Shown here: positions 7,996-16,312 of the stretch, in pieces | Layout: every line of letters starts with the position of its first letter | Numbering within the stretch: position 1 is the stretch's first letter | DNA from: Candidatus Woesearchaeota archaeon | GTDB taxonomy: Archaea > Nanobdellota > Nanobdellia > Woesearchaeales > UBA11576 | Assembly: GCA_018668595.1 (NCBI GenBank) | Contig: JABJCP010000035.1 | Span: 267,284 to 331,283, forward strand | DNA length: 64,000 nt | Reading direction: 5' to 3' | Translations under genes and position numbers: made by a program | The notes under the pieces: model-generated | What the model was told of the DNA's origin: nothing | The model's database searches: none | The model's input: only the letters and a program-made list of their open reading frames with translations

Positions 7996-9645
7996 ATGGA
8001 AAAAAAGAAAATCGGGATTATTGCTTCACGACTAATGTTTGCAGATTCTGTGTGTGTGAATTCTCAGAAATGGATAGATAAATTTCTAGAAATGGGATTT
8101 GATGTTCATCTTCTTTATGGTAAAATTGGTGTTAAGTCTAATTTGCCTAAATTCGAACTGGCTGAGATGGATTACAAACATAGCGAGATAAGAGCAATCA
8201 AAAGAATGGCATTTGATTCTAATCTTGATAAGGCAGGTATAAAAGCATTTGATATATTGCTTAATAATTTAATTTCAAGAATAAAAAAACCTCTTAGAAA
8301 ATATATAGAGGATAACAAAATTGATTACTTGTGTGTTGAAGATATTTTAGGCGGTGGAAAAAATCTACCTTTGATTTTGACATTAAACAAAATTATTTCA
8401 GATTTAAAGATTCCTACTATTGGTAAACATTACAAATTATTTTGGGATATTAATTATTTTACTAAAAATCTAAATATTCCTAAAATATTAAATCAACTTC
8501 CTTCTAATTCAAAGAAAATTACTCACATCACTAGCAATAGTATTGCACAAAAATCATTGGTTGAAAAAAGAAATATTTCTAGTATGATGATTCCTCATTT
8601 GATAAACTTAAAGGCAATGCAGGAATTAGATGAATTTAATAAAGAGTTTAGAAAAGAGTTTGGAATCAACAACGATCAGATTTTAATTCTCCAACCAACT
8701 AAAATAAGTCGTACAAAAGGTGTTGAAAAGTCAATAAAACTTCTTCAAGAAATAAATAAAGCAACTAAGAAAGATAATGTTCTAATGATAACAGGACATC
8801 CTGTTTATCATAGGGGAAATTATTTTGAAGAAATTGTTAAGCGGATTAATAAAGCAGATGTTAATGTTATTTTTGCTAATGAAAAAATTAGTTTAAAGCG
8901 TCAGCAAAATGGAGATGAAAAGATTTTTTCTATTTGGGATGCTTATATTCATGCAGATATTATTTCATTTCCAACAACAGGCGTAGGTTTTGGAAATCCA
9001 GTTATTGAATCAATGACTTACAAAAAACCATTGATTGTAACTAAGTTTGAAAATTTACAGTCATTTATTGATAAGGGTGCGCAGTTTGTTGTGGTTGATC
9101 AATCAATCAATCAAGATTCTGTTAGTGATATCTGTGAATTAATTTTTGACAAAAAAAAGCGAAAGCAAGTAGTCGAAAATAATTTTAAAATAATTAAAGA
9201 TTCTTATGATGTTGATATTCTCGACGAAAAAATCACATCAATAATAAAATCCTATGAAACCGAATCATTGTTTAGGTGGATGACTAGACAAGCAAGAAGG
9301 GTTGGGCGATATGTTCCACATCCTGAAAAGTTAATTCCTGAGTTTATCAAAGGAAGACCTAGGTATAGAGCAAAACAAAATAATAGAAACAATAATGCAA
9401 ATCATAAGCAAGATTCAACAAAGTTATTGGCAAATCCTAAAGGGACTGCTCAACAAAATAAAAAACCAAAAGGAGTTTCTGAGCATGATATATTGGGTGA
9501 ATATGATAAATTAACAGAGGCAGAATTTAGTGGTAAAAAAGATAGTTCAAAAGATTTTTCAGATAAAAAACAAGATCGTAGAAATAATATTTCTAAAAAA
9601 CCAGTTTATAAAAAAAAACTTGGTAAAAAAACAGGCCCTCAATAA
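7996..9645 (+). CDS. Glycosyltransferase, GT-B / GT4-like
   Basis: Residues 1-420 look like a GT-B glycosyltransferase: an N-terminal Rossmann-like start (KIGIIASRLMFADS), the donor-domain strand ILILQPTKISRTKG, MITGHPVYHRG, and the nucleotide-sugar site ISFPTTGVGFGNPVIESM, in which the second E is the conserved donor-binding glutamate. It would transfer a sugar from a nucleotide donor, probably to a surface polymer or lipid. Residues from about 440 are basic, Asn/Lys-rich and low in complexity, an unusual tail for GT4. It is followed after eight bases by a zinc-ribbon gene, probably one operon. Confidence 0.8.
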   Translation: MEKKKIGIIASRLMFADSVCVNSQKWIDKFLEMGFDVHLLYGKIGVKSNLPKFELAEMDYKHSEIRAIKRMAFDSNLDKAGIKAFDILLNNLISRIKKPLRKYIEDNKIDYLCVEDILGGGKNLPLILTLNKIISDLKIPTIGKHYKLFWDINYFTKNLNIPKILNQLPSNSKKITHITSNSIAQKSLVEKRNISSMMIPHLINLKAMQELDEFNKEFRKEFGINNDQILILQPTKISRTKGVEKSIKLLQEINKATKKDNVLMITGHPVYHRGNYFEEIVKRINKADVNVIFANEKISLKRQQNGDEKIFSIWDAYIHADIISFPTTGVGFGNPVIESMTYKKPLIVTKFENLQSFIDKGAQFVVVDQSINQDSVSDICELIFDKKKRKQVVENNFKIIKDSYDVDILDEKITSIIKSYETESLFRWMTRQARRVGRYVPHPEKLIPEFIKGRPRYRAKQNNRNNNANHKQDSTKLLANPKGTAQQNKKPKGVSEHDILGEYDKLTEAEFSGKKDSSKDFSDKKQDRRNNISKKPVYKKKLGKKTGPQ

Positions 9646-9653
9646 CTGATAAA

Positions 9654-10601
9654 ATGAGATTTTTAAAAAAGAAAAAAGTTCTTGATGAACAAAGTATTGA
9701 AGAAAAACAAGAAGTAGTTAATGATTCTGGTAATGTGTATTTAGTTCCTAAAGGATGTCCTATTTGTAGGAAAGATCTAAAAGGAAATGATCAGGTTAAG
9801 TATTTCTGTGAAAAATGTAATGTTTTATTTGATAGAAAAGATATTCGTTCTTATGAAGATCGCATAAAAGATGTAGAAGAAGAGAAAAAGTCAAAGCAAG
9901 AAAAAGAAGATAGAGAATTAAATGAAGCTAAAGAAGAATCATTGGAGCAAATAAGAAATGCAGTAGAAGAAAAAATAACAAAGTCAGAACAAGACGATGT
10001 TTCAAAAGAAGAAACTTCTACAGAAAAACAAAAAGCAGAATCTGTGGACGAGAAAGAACAACAACTAGAAAAACCAAAAGAACAACAACTAGAAAAATCA
10101 AAAGAAAAACCAAAAGAACAAGAAATGCAAAAACCTATTGTCCAATCAGAAAAATCAAATGTTCAACCAAAAAAACCTATTGTTCAATCAGAAAAGTCTG
10201 TTGATACTGAAGATGAATTAATGCAAGCTTTGGGTATGAGTGATTCAAAAAAAAATGTAGAACAAGATGTAAAAAAAGATCCAGAACCTGCACCTCGACA
10301 ATCACAATCTGAAGAAAAACAAGTTGAAGAAAAAACAGTAGAAGAAAAGCAAGTAGAAAAACCAACACAAAAAACAAAAACTAAATCAAAAGGAGAATTC
10401 ACTCTCGAAACTCAAGAAAAAGTTATTGCAAGTAGTGAATCTAAAAAAATTCATGCAGGTAATTGTCATTTCGTAAGTATGATTCAACCAAATAATCGTA
10501 TTTATTTTGATTCAATTGAAGAAGGCGAAAAAAAAGGTTATGAACTATGTGTTTGTCTTAGAAGATTAAAAGCAATAATGCGTGCCAAAGCAAAAGAGTA
10601 A
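9654..10601 (+). CDS. Zinc-ribbon / charged linker / Ada-like metal-site protein
   Basis: Three parts are visible in 315 residues. Residues 30-65 form a zinc ribbon (CPIC...CEKC). Residues 70-240 are a Lys/Glu/Gln-rich coil with short repeats such as PKEQQLEK and KPIVQSEK. Residues 265-305 (HAGNCHFV, then IYFDSIEEGEKKGYELC.C) resemble the small Ada-type Cys metal-binding unit found at the end of many nucleases and DNA repair proteins. It is in an operon with the glycosyltransferase. Function unknown; the repeats probably make it extended and protein-binding. Confidence 0.65.
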   Translation: MRFLKKKKVLDEQSIEEKQEVVNDSGNVYLVPKGCPICRKDLKGNDQVKYFCEKCNVLFDRKDIRSYEDRIKDVEEEKKSKQEKEDRELNEAKEESLEQIRNAVEEKITKSEQDDVSKEETSTEKQKAESVDEKEQQLEKPKEQQLEKSKEKPKEQEMQKPIVQSEKSNVQPKKPIVQSEKSVDTEDELMQALGMSDSKKNVEQDVKKDPEPAPRQSQSEEKQVEEKTVEEKQVEKPTQKTKTKSKGEFTLETQEKVIASSESKKIHAGNCHFVSMIQPNNRIYFDSIEEGEKKGYELCVCLRRLKAIMRAKAKE

Positions 10602-10634
10602 AAAGCATTAACAATTAATTCTAATCAATAAAAA

Positions 10635-10814
10635 GTGGCACTACCTTGGCATGGATGTTTGAACATCAGGTGTTCAATTTGTTCGAGCGTAGCTCGATTA
10701 TGTCTACAATGAGCAAAGCGAATTGTTGATTTAAATCAGAAAACGACCTGATTTATGCAAGGTTGTTTTCGTTGTTTAAAATTCATAGAATTTTATAAAC
10801 TGCCGTAGTGCTAC
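10635..10814 (+). ncRNA. Structured RNA, copy 1 (multi-helix, closed by P1)
   Basis: Six helices can be paired by hand. P1 joins gtggcacta (10635-10643) to tagtgctac (10806-10814), continued by ggca with tgcc. P2 joins ttgaaca to tgttcaa (10659-10677). P3 joins tcgagc to gctcga (10683-10697). P4 joins acaat to attgt (10706-10726). P5 joins gaaaacgacc to ggttgttttc (10739-10770). P6 joins aaaattc to gaatttt (10778-10794). The same set occurs at 22169-22351 with different bases but preserved pairing. G-U pairs in P1 and P5 favour the plus strand. No known family recognised. It fills the space between convergent genes. Confidence 0.75.
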
Positions 10815-10965
10815 AAAATTAAAAAACTAGAACTAAAAAACAATAACTCGATTCTTCATTTTGAAATTCATTGAACTCACAAAACTCGTTTAAAATTCAA
10901 ATAAAAAAAAGAAGTTATTAAAAAAATAATAAAAAATAAATTAATAAAAAATTTAAAATAATTAT

Positions 10966-11346
10966 TTACAAGTTATACATTTCTCTGTATGTTTGAGCTT
11001 CGAATTCCATGTGGTAATTATTGTATTTAGCCCATAGATCTTTTTTATTTTTTTCATTAACTCTGATCACTTTTGCATCTCCGCCAACCATTACAACATT
11101 GCCGCTATTATCAATAAAGCTCCATCCATCAGAGTTTCCTTCACTGTCACAAAATACATCTTCCATTTTCCAGACATCCATAATTCTTCCGCCGCTTTGG
11201 CTGATTACTATGTAGTCTCCTTCATAAGATCCAAATACTCCGCCATCTTTTTCAACGCTTTTACTCCATTTAGCACAACCTGCACTAGACATTGCTATTG
11301 CTGCTAGTCCTGTTAGAGCTAATCCTGCCATTAATTTTTTATTCAT
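10966..11346 (-). CDS. Small lipoprotein, 126 aa
   Basis: The N-terminus is a lipoprotein signal: MNKKL, a hydrophobic stretch and a lipobox SSAGC (Cys about residue 24), so the mature protein would be lipid-anchored outside the cell membrane. The rest looks beta-rich (GSYEGDYIVISQSGGRIMDVWKM). No family recognised. A ribosome site (gaggtaa) precedes ATG 11346. The next upstream gene on this strand is also membrane-anchored and may be co-transcribed across a 49-base gap. Confidence 0.75.
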   Translation of the reverse strand: MNKKLMAGLALTGLAAIAMSSAGCAKWSKSVEKDGGVFGSYEGDYIVISQSGGRIMDVWKMEDVFCDSEGNSDGWSFIDNSGNVVMVGGDAKVIRVNEKNKKDLWAKYNNYHMEFEAQTYREMYNL

Positions 11347-11395
11347 TTTATTTTACCTCTCTAAGTTTAGTTAATATTTAATCATTTTACAATTT

Positions 11396-11773
11396 TTATT
11401 CTAAATCATAACAATCTGCACTTACAATATTTTTATATGACGAAAAAAATGGAATTCTAAAGCCATATGTTTTTATGTCGCAAACTTGTCCTTCTTTTTC
11501 TGCTGAGCTTAGTTTTGCTTGTAGGTCTGATGAACTATACTTTAATTCAAGAAGTGAATCTGTATTTTCAAAACTTCTTTCAACACCTGATTCAATATCT
11601 GATGTGAAGACTACATATTTTTCTTCATCGCCATCTTTTACTCTTTCTGTTCCTACAATTTTTACTTTGTAATCAGATCTTACAAAGTGGTGTCTTCCGA
11701 TTAATCCTAGTCCAACAACTGCTACTCCTGCAACAATTGCTGTTGTTTTTAATGTTTTTTTTACATCTACCAT
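11396..11773 (-). CDS. Membrane-anchored DUF1523-like protein
   Basis: One N-terminal membrane helix (residues 12-26, AIVAGVAVVGLGLIG) is followed by a small domain: KIVGTERV, YVVFTSDI, SFENTDSLLELKYSSSDLQAKL, then GFRIPFFSSYKNI. This order matches the DUF1523-type proteins of bacteria and phages, in which a feNtDs segment and a GfRipf.S.ykNi segment are typical. The role is unknown. Its presence here may reflect transfer between domains of life. Ribosome site gaggtag upstream of ATG 11773. Confidence 0.65.
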   Translation of the reverse strand: MVDVKKTLKTTAIVAGVAVVGLGLIGRHHFVRSDYKVKIVGTERVKDGDEEKYVVFTSDIESGVERSFENTDSLLELKYSSSDLQAKLSSAEKEGQVCDIKTYGFRIPFFSSYKNIVSADCYDLE

Positions 11774-11969
11774 TTTATTTCTACCTCTATAATTTACTCT
11801 AGTGAGTATTATAATAATTTACAATATTAGAACCTCTCTTTTTATTACTGTCAAAAGACAACAATTAATCCTTAGAAACTCGCGTCTCTTTATAAATCTT
11901 TCGATTTTTAGGGGCATTTTAGCACATATTAAGTATAAAATAGAAAAAAAATGCACAGAATTGATTTAT

Positions 11970-11981
11970 CACTAAATAGTG
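11970..11981. promoter_or_regulatory. Small palindrome upstream of 12067 gene
   Basis: The sequence atcactaaatagtg holds an inverted repeat with arms cacta (11970-11974) and tagtg (11977-11981). A near-identical palindrome, atcactagatagtgat, lies upstream of the 55942 gene. A TATA-like tttataaa lies about 20-30 bases further on. It could be an operator shared by the two genes; this is inference from sequence only. Confidence 0.35.
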
Positions 11982-12066
11982 CTCTTAATTTAGAAAATTT
12001 TATAAATTCAGCACCCATATTTCATAATATTATTTGTTTTTTACAGAATTTAGGGGGTTTTACAAA

Positions 12067-12636
12067 GTGGGGGCAAAGCTCATAAAATTAGCTGAAATTA
12101 AGTTTCAAGATACAGACTGTGATATTCCTGAATCTAGAATAGTCTATAATGATCTTGTTCAGACATTAAAATACAATTCTTCTAAATATCTTAGACCTGA
12201 AGTTGATTTAGAAAATAACTTGGTAAAAAATTCAATAATGGCTTTGGCTGCAAGAGATGCAGGACTTGAAAAGATTATTGTTGAAACACAAAATTCTGAA
12301 GATCACTTGCAAATAAGATCAACATCAAAAAAATTGTTTGTTAATTATGTTTTCTTTGAATCTAATATTATTGATTCTTCTAATTTATCAAGAGCATTTA
12401 GCAATTATTTAGAAGAATGTAAAAAAGTTTTTTCAGATCATGTTGTAAATTTTGGAAAAATAAATTCTGTCAAGTTTAATATTCTCGATAAAAATGTTTT
12501 AGAATTTTCTATTTCTGGTTTAACTGAAAGTCCCGATAACAAGCATGAATTATATGCTGTTACTAAAAAGCTTTATTCAGAATTTGAAAAAAGTTATGGG
12601 AAAATAAGGTCTGTTAATGGGATAAAATTAGAATAA
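12067..12636 (+). CDS. Hypothetical protein, 189 aa
   Basis: An alpha/beta soluble protein with no recognised family. The frame is open further upstream (to a TTG at 12034), but the GTG at 12067 is preferred because a strong ribosome site (taggggg) lies nine to ten bases before it. The C-terminal region (SVKFNILDKNVLEFSISGL) is beta-rich. It is convergent with the coiled-coil/ART-like gene, with four bases between their stops. Confidence 0.65.
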   Translation: MGAKLIKLAEIKFQDTDCDIPESRIVYNDLVQTLKYNSSKYLRPEVDLENNLVKNSIMALAARDAGLEKIIVETQNSEDHLQIRSTSKKLFVNYVFFESNIIDSSNLSRAFSNYLEECKKVFSDHVVNFGKINSVKFNILDKNVLEFSISGLTESPDNKHELYAVTKKLYSEFEKSYGKIRSVNGIKLE

Positions 12637-12640
12637 TAAT

Positions 12641-13795
12641 TTATAATTTTTCTATCAAACCTAGTCTTACGTATGTGTTAAATAAGGGAAATCTGGATAG
12701 TGGAATAAAATATGCATTTTCATAAGCTTCTATTGATTCATTATCTCCGTCTCTGCCTGACTTATCGTCCTGTAAAAAAAGTGATTTAAATAATTTATCA
12801 GGCATCTTGAATGAAACAACGTTTAATGAATTGTGGATGTTGTAATCAATACTCTGATCTAGTTTTATTTTAAACGCATATTCTTTTTTAGTGCATACAA
12901 AAAAACCGCCAGGATATTTTGATTCAAGAAGAGGAAATGACATGCGTCTATTTTCAGTTGCGTGATATAGAACAATAATTGGCCCATCTGCAAGTTTTTT
13001 AACTGCTGAAGTGTATTCGATGATGTTTTGTAAGTCAGAAAATAGTTCAACTTCTGAAAAATATTTTAGTACTTGTGATCTAAGATCTGAGATATCTCGA
13101 TTAATATGTCTGTTAATTAGAATCATGGATTCTTCTCTAATAAAATGTTTTAGTTTTTGTATGTCGACTAAAAATTCATCCCATTCTTTGAAAATTTGTT
13201 CTTTATTTTCAAGAACATTCGAATATAATTCCACAGATTTGTAATTTCGTCTATTGCACGAATAATCTGTATCCCATAATTCTTTATTGCCTACAAAGCG
13301 TTTAAATTTGGAGAGTATTTTGTTGACTAGATCTAGTTGTCTGGAGAGGTATTTTTCAATACTTTCAAATTTCGATTTAAATTCTTCAATATCTGAAATA
13401 GAATTTTTTATTTTTTTATCTGTTATAATTAGATTTACTAATCTATAGTGGATGAAATATAATTCTTCTTGTTCCTCTTCTTCATCTCGATATTCTTGTT
13501 CAATTAATTTTTTTATTCGTTTAAGCCTTTTTTTAACTAAGTGAAAATATTTTTTGTATAATCTTATTGAATTAGTATGGCCATAGCCTTTTCTGAGTAA
13601 ACGAGCATCATCTTTTTCAAAAAAATGTTTGTTATAGAAGTCGCCTATTTTAAGTGAAAGGTCTTGAAATGTTTCTATTTTTTCAATGTGTCTGTCAAGA
13701 TACTTTTTGAAGTTTTTTACTGCTTTTTTTGCACTTTTAGAACTTTCAATCCATTTTTTGATTTGTTCATTTTTAAATGTGCTTAGTAGTACCAT
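12641..13795 (-). CDS. Coiled-coil protein with ADP-ribosyltransferase-like C-terminus
   Basis: Residues 1-260 are a highly charged, Lys/Glu-rich helical region, probably coiled coils. Residues 270-384 form a distinct domain: VLYHAT, then PGGFFVCTKKEYAF, a beta-rich middle and ENAYFIPLSRF. The order His-in-YHAT, aromatic-in-GFF and a late Glu before a beta strand follows the H-Y-E layout of DUF3990-type ADP-ribosyltransferases, which transfer ADP-ribose from NAD+ and often act as toxins. The fold match is by eye and unproven. No signal peptide. Divergent from a deoxyribosyltransferase-like gene. Confidence 0.5.
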   Translation of the reverse strand: MVLLSTFKNEQIKKWIESSKSAKKAVKNFKKYLDRHIEKIETFQDLSLKIGDFYNKHFFEKDDARLLRKGYGHTNSIRLYKKYFHLVKKRLKRIKKLIEQEYRDEEEEQEELYFIHYRLVNLIITDKKIKNSISDIEEFKSKFESIEKYLSRQLDLVNKILSKFKRFVGNKELWDTDYSCNRRNYKSVELYSNVLENKEQIFKEWDEFLVDIQKLKHFIREESMILINRHINRDISDLRSQVLKYFSEVELFSDLQNIIEYTSAVKKLADGPIIVLYHATENRRMSFPLLESKYPGGFFVCTKKEYAFKIKLDQSIDYNIHNSLNVVSFKMPDKLFKSLFLQDDKSGRDGDNESIEAYENAYFIPLSRFPLFNTYVRLGLIEKL

Positions 13796-13903
13796 ATTTA
13801 AGACATACTTTTTTTATGTATTTAAATTTATTTAAAATTTATTAAAAAAATAGTATTTTGAAGTACAGAAATCAATTTAAACAATTAAATAACCAAAATT
13901 CAA

Positions 13904-14287
13904 ATGAAACCCAAAATAGTAATTGGATCAAGTATGAAAAATAGATCTTTAATTAAAGAAACGCTGTCTGATCTAGAAGCGCTAGGATTTGAAAGTTTGT
14001 TTCCAAATATTGATGCAAGCATGGAAAACAAAGATGTTGCTGAAAACTTAGAACAAAAAGCAGGTTTTGCTCGGGATCATTACAAAGCAATTGACGAGGC
14101 AGATGCAGTTTATTTTATTCTTCCAAAAGGATACATGGGTTCGAGTTGTAAAATAGAACTAGGTTATTCTATAGCTTTAAAAAAACCAATTTATTTCTCA
14201 GAACTAACTGGAGAATTTGATCTTGACTGTTATCCTAAAAAAATTATTTCTTTGGATGAATTGGATTTATTTAATGAAGAATTCTAA
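13904..14287 (+). CDS. Nucleoside 2-deoxyribosyltransferase-like protein
   Basis: The 127-residue protein has the small Rossmann-like layout of nucleoside 2-deoxyribosyltransferases: KIVIGSSM at the start, a DHYKAIDEADAVYFILP segment, then GYMGSSCKIELGYSIALKKPIYF, in which the E before LGY is the usual nucleophile position. Relatives cleave or exchange N-glycosidic bonds of nucleosides or nucleotides, and some related folds act on NAD. Its stop overlaps the convergent Fic gene by four bases. Its neighbours (ART-like, Fic, MNT) also handle nucleotide groups. Confidence 0.7.
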   Translation: MKPKIVIGSSMKNRSLIKETLSDLEALGFESLFPNIDASMENKDVAENLEQKAGFARDHYKAIDEADAVYFILPKGYMGSSCKIELGYSIALKKPIYFSELTGEFDLDCYPKKIISLDELDLFNEEF

Positions 14288-15210
14288 TTAATATTTACAA
14301 ATGAGTATTGATTAATATATTCTTGAAAACAGAATTGAGATATTGCTTCTATTTTTCCTCTTCTTGAATTTTCGAGGGCAGATAAATATTGAGATCTATT
14401 TTGATAACTTATTGCGAGAGGCATTAATTTTTTATACAGTAATATCCAGTTCAAGATTAATCTTCCAACACGACCATTTCCATCGACAAAAGGATGAATT
14501 ATTTCAAATTGAGCGTGTGATTGAAATGCTACTTCGAATTCATTTATTTTTTTTAATGCTTTTTTTATCCAATTAAGCAGTTCATCAATTCTTTCAGATA
14601 CAAATAAAAAAGATGTTGTATGCACATCACCTATGTAGTTTTGATTTTTTTTAAATTTTCCTAATGTTTGATCTGTTTCAATTCCTCTATTTACTAAACT
14701 ATGCAAACTAAGGAGATCTTCAGGTGTGGGAAATCGATCGCAATTTTTTTCTAAATAATGCCATGCATCAAGAAGATTTGATGCCATGAATAATTCTTTT
14801 TTTGTGTGTCTTTGTGGAACAGTATCATTAAATAGAAATTCAAAGGTTTCTTTAGGAGTCATTGTTGAACCTTCGATTGAATTACTATTTGCAATAAAAA
14901 TACTTAGAAATTTTTCTTTTTCTTTAGAGTTGGATATTGGATCAAGCTCATTAACATATTTTGAATATTCTTTAGAAACATGCAGTAAGGTTTCGTGGTC
15001 TTGATATGATAACTCATCTTTGAATTGGGTTAGAATCCAATCTTCTTTTTTGTGTGATATTTGCATAGATTCGAATTCTTCTTTGGTGATTGGTCTTTTT
15101 TTACCAATATATTTTATGGATTTTTGCACTACTTTAGTTCCAGTTCTTATTGATTCAACTAGATATAGATATTTATTATTGTGTATTGTTTTAACTACTA
15201 TTGATACCAT
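14284..15210 (-). CDS. Fic-domain AMP transferase
   Basis: The 308-residue protein contains the full Fic signature HPFVDGNGRVGR near residue 235. It has an upstream inhibitory-type helix with SNSIEG (pattern S/TxxxE-G/N), as in self-inhibited class II Fic proteins. Active Fic enzymes transfer AMP from ATP to a hydroxyl of a target protein. The N-terminal 45 residues (YLVESIRTG, KYIGKKRPIT) are beta-rich and typical of archaeal Fic proteins. A TATA-like aaatttaaata lies about 25 bases before ATG 15210, so the mRNA may be leaderless. Confidence 0.9.
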   Translation of the reverse strand: MVSIVVKTIHNNKYLYLVESIRTGTKVVQKSIKYIGKKRPITKEEFESMQISHKKEDWILTQFKDELSYQDHETLLHVSKEYSKYVNELDPISNSKEKEKFLSIFIANSNSIEGSTMTPKETFEFLFNDTVPQRHTKKELFMASNLLDAWHYLEKNCDRFPTPEDLLSLHSLVNRGIETDQTLGKFKKNQNYIGDVHTTSFLFVSERIDELLNWIKKALKKINEFEVAFQSHAQFEIIHPFVDGNGRVGRLILNWILLYKKLMPLAISYQNRSQYLSALENSRRGKIEAISQFCFQEYINQYSFVNIN

Positions 15211-15218
15211 GAATATAT

Positions 15219-15296
15219 TTAACCACTACATCTATTTAAATTTATCGTCTATTATTTATAAATAACTAATTTAATAATTAGTTTTAACCACTACAT
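15219..15296. promoter_or_regulatory. Candidate Fic operators: direct repeat and palindrome
   Basis: The 13-base sequence ttaaccactacat occurs twice, at 15219-15231 and 15284-15296, and a perfect palindrome, aactaatt-taat-aattagtt, lies between at 15264-15283. The first copy sits between the Fic TATA box and its start codon. This pattern fits a repressor that binds two half-sites in the Fic promoter. No regulator is identified. Confidence 0.45.
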
Positions 15297-15328
15297 TTAA
15301 ACAATTCAATTCGAAAATAGCGAAAAAT

Positions 15329-15380
15329 TTATATAAGATATAACCTTTATAGAGGTTATTATAACCTAAATGGAGGTTAA
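15329..15380 (+). promoter_or_regulatory. Tandem palindromic operator of the MNT/HEPN operon
   Basis: A TATA box (tttatataag, about 15328-15337) is followed by two copies of the palindrome aacct-N6-aggtt. The first is ataacct/aggttat at 15340-15359; the second is ataacct/aggttaa at 15361-15380. The second copy contains the ribosome site (ggaggtt) of the MNT gene at 15384. A repressor bound here would block both transcription start and ribosome access, as expected for an autoregulated toxin-antitoxin operon. Confidence 0.7.
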
Positions 15381-15383
15381 TTT

Positions 15384-15896
15384 ATGGATTTATTAAAATT
15401 CCTTGATCAAAACGAGAATTCAAGAAAAATCTTTGGAAAAAGAGAACTTAAGATAATTGAAAAACAATTAAACGGAGTTGAGTTGACTCAATCAGAGAAA
15501 AATAGATTATCTAGATCTATTAGAAAAAAATTAGAATTTATAGAACGAGCAGCTAATTTTTCTGACGAGTTCAAACTGAAAAAAGGCAGTAGGATTAACA
15601 GAATCATAGAAGAAACAGTTAAAGAAATTTTATCAGATGAATTAAGGAATAAAATATTGAAAATCTATCTATACGGCTCTTTTGTAGAAAATAAATTTAC
15701 ATTATTCTCTGATATTGATATTGCAGTGGATTTTAAAGAAATAAATTTGAAGCTAGCAACTTTATTCAGACAAAGAATTTTTGGTAGAGTTAATGAAAAA
15801 GTTGATATACAAGTACTTAATATTCTTCCTAATAAAATAAAAACAGAAATATTTTCAAAAGGTAAAATAATATATGAATCAGAGAATAAAAGATAA
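15384..15896 (+). CDS. MNT-type nucleotidyltransferase antitoxin
   Basis: Residues 90-165 form a minimal nucleotidyltransferase: IYLYGSFVENKF, then SDIDIAVDF, i.e. GS followed by DxD metal ligands, and VDIQVL as the third strand. The N-terminal 60 residues are helical and Lys/Glu-rich. In MNT/HEPN modules this enzyme adds AMP to the HEPN toxin and blocks it. Its 3' end overlaps the HEPN gene by 23 bases, and two operator palindromes precede it. The motifs look intact. Confidence 0.85.
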   Translation: MDLLKFLDQNENSRKIFGKRELKIIEKQLNGVELTQSEKNRLSRSIRKKLEFIERAANFSDEFKLKKGSRINRIIEETVKEILSDELRNKILKIYLYGSFVENKFTLFSDIDIAVDFKEINLKLATLFRQRIFGRVNEKVDIQVLNILPNKIKTEIFSKGKIIYESENKR

Positions 15897-16308
15897 AATT
15901 AGTGAAGTAGAACAATTTCTTACTGAATTAGAATCATTTATACCTTCAAAGTTTATTGATTATTCACATGATCTTAAAACTAGAGCTGCATGTGAAAGAT
16001 ATTTTGAAAAAATTATTGAAGCAGTAGTCGATCTTTCTTTTTTATTAATCAGAGAAATTGGAGCCATGTTACCTGAAGATGAAAAAGGATCATTTGACTC
16101 GCTTAAGAACGAAGGCATTATTTCTGAAAAATTATGTAATAAATTAAAAGATGCTAAAGGTATGAGCAATATAATAGCACATAATTATGGTTCTGTTGAC
16201 GATGAGATAGTATTTAATTCTTTAAATGAAGAGTTAATTACTGACGTATCTGATTTTTTAGATCAAATATCAAAAAGAAAAGAGATAAAAAAAAATTTAA
16301 AAAAGTAA
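15874..16308 (+). CDS. HepT-like HEPN toxin with altered RX4HXY motif
   Basis: The protein is a four-helix HEPN domain: RAACERYFEKIIEAVVDLSFLLI is the typical helix 2, and GMSNIIAHNYG is the active-site segment. In HepT RNases this segment reads RNxxxHxY; here the Arg is Ser (codon agc), while His and the AMP-accepting Tyr remain. The protein may therefore lack RNase activity or use another residue. The gene overlaps its MNT partner and shares its promoter. The family call is strong; the activity is in doubt. Confidence 0.85.
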   Translation: MNQRIKDKISEVEQFLTELESFIPSKFIDYSHDLKTRAACERYFEKIIEAVVDLSFLLIREIGAMLPEDEKGSFDSLKNEGIISEKLCNKLKDAKGMSNIIAHNYGSVDDEIVFNSLNEELITDVSDFLDQISKRKEIKKNLKK

Positions 16309-16312
16309 AGAT

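Noticed and set aside
10635..10814. RNase P RNA, SRP RNA or integron-type attC site
   Set aside because: None of the conserved core sequences of RNase P or SRP RNA is visible, and the six covarying helices with kept loops do not fit an attC site.
12034..12066. Earlier TTG start for the 12067 gene
   Set aside because: A strong ribosome site lies inside this stretch and directs the GTG at 12067.
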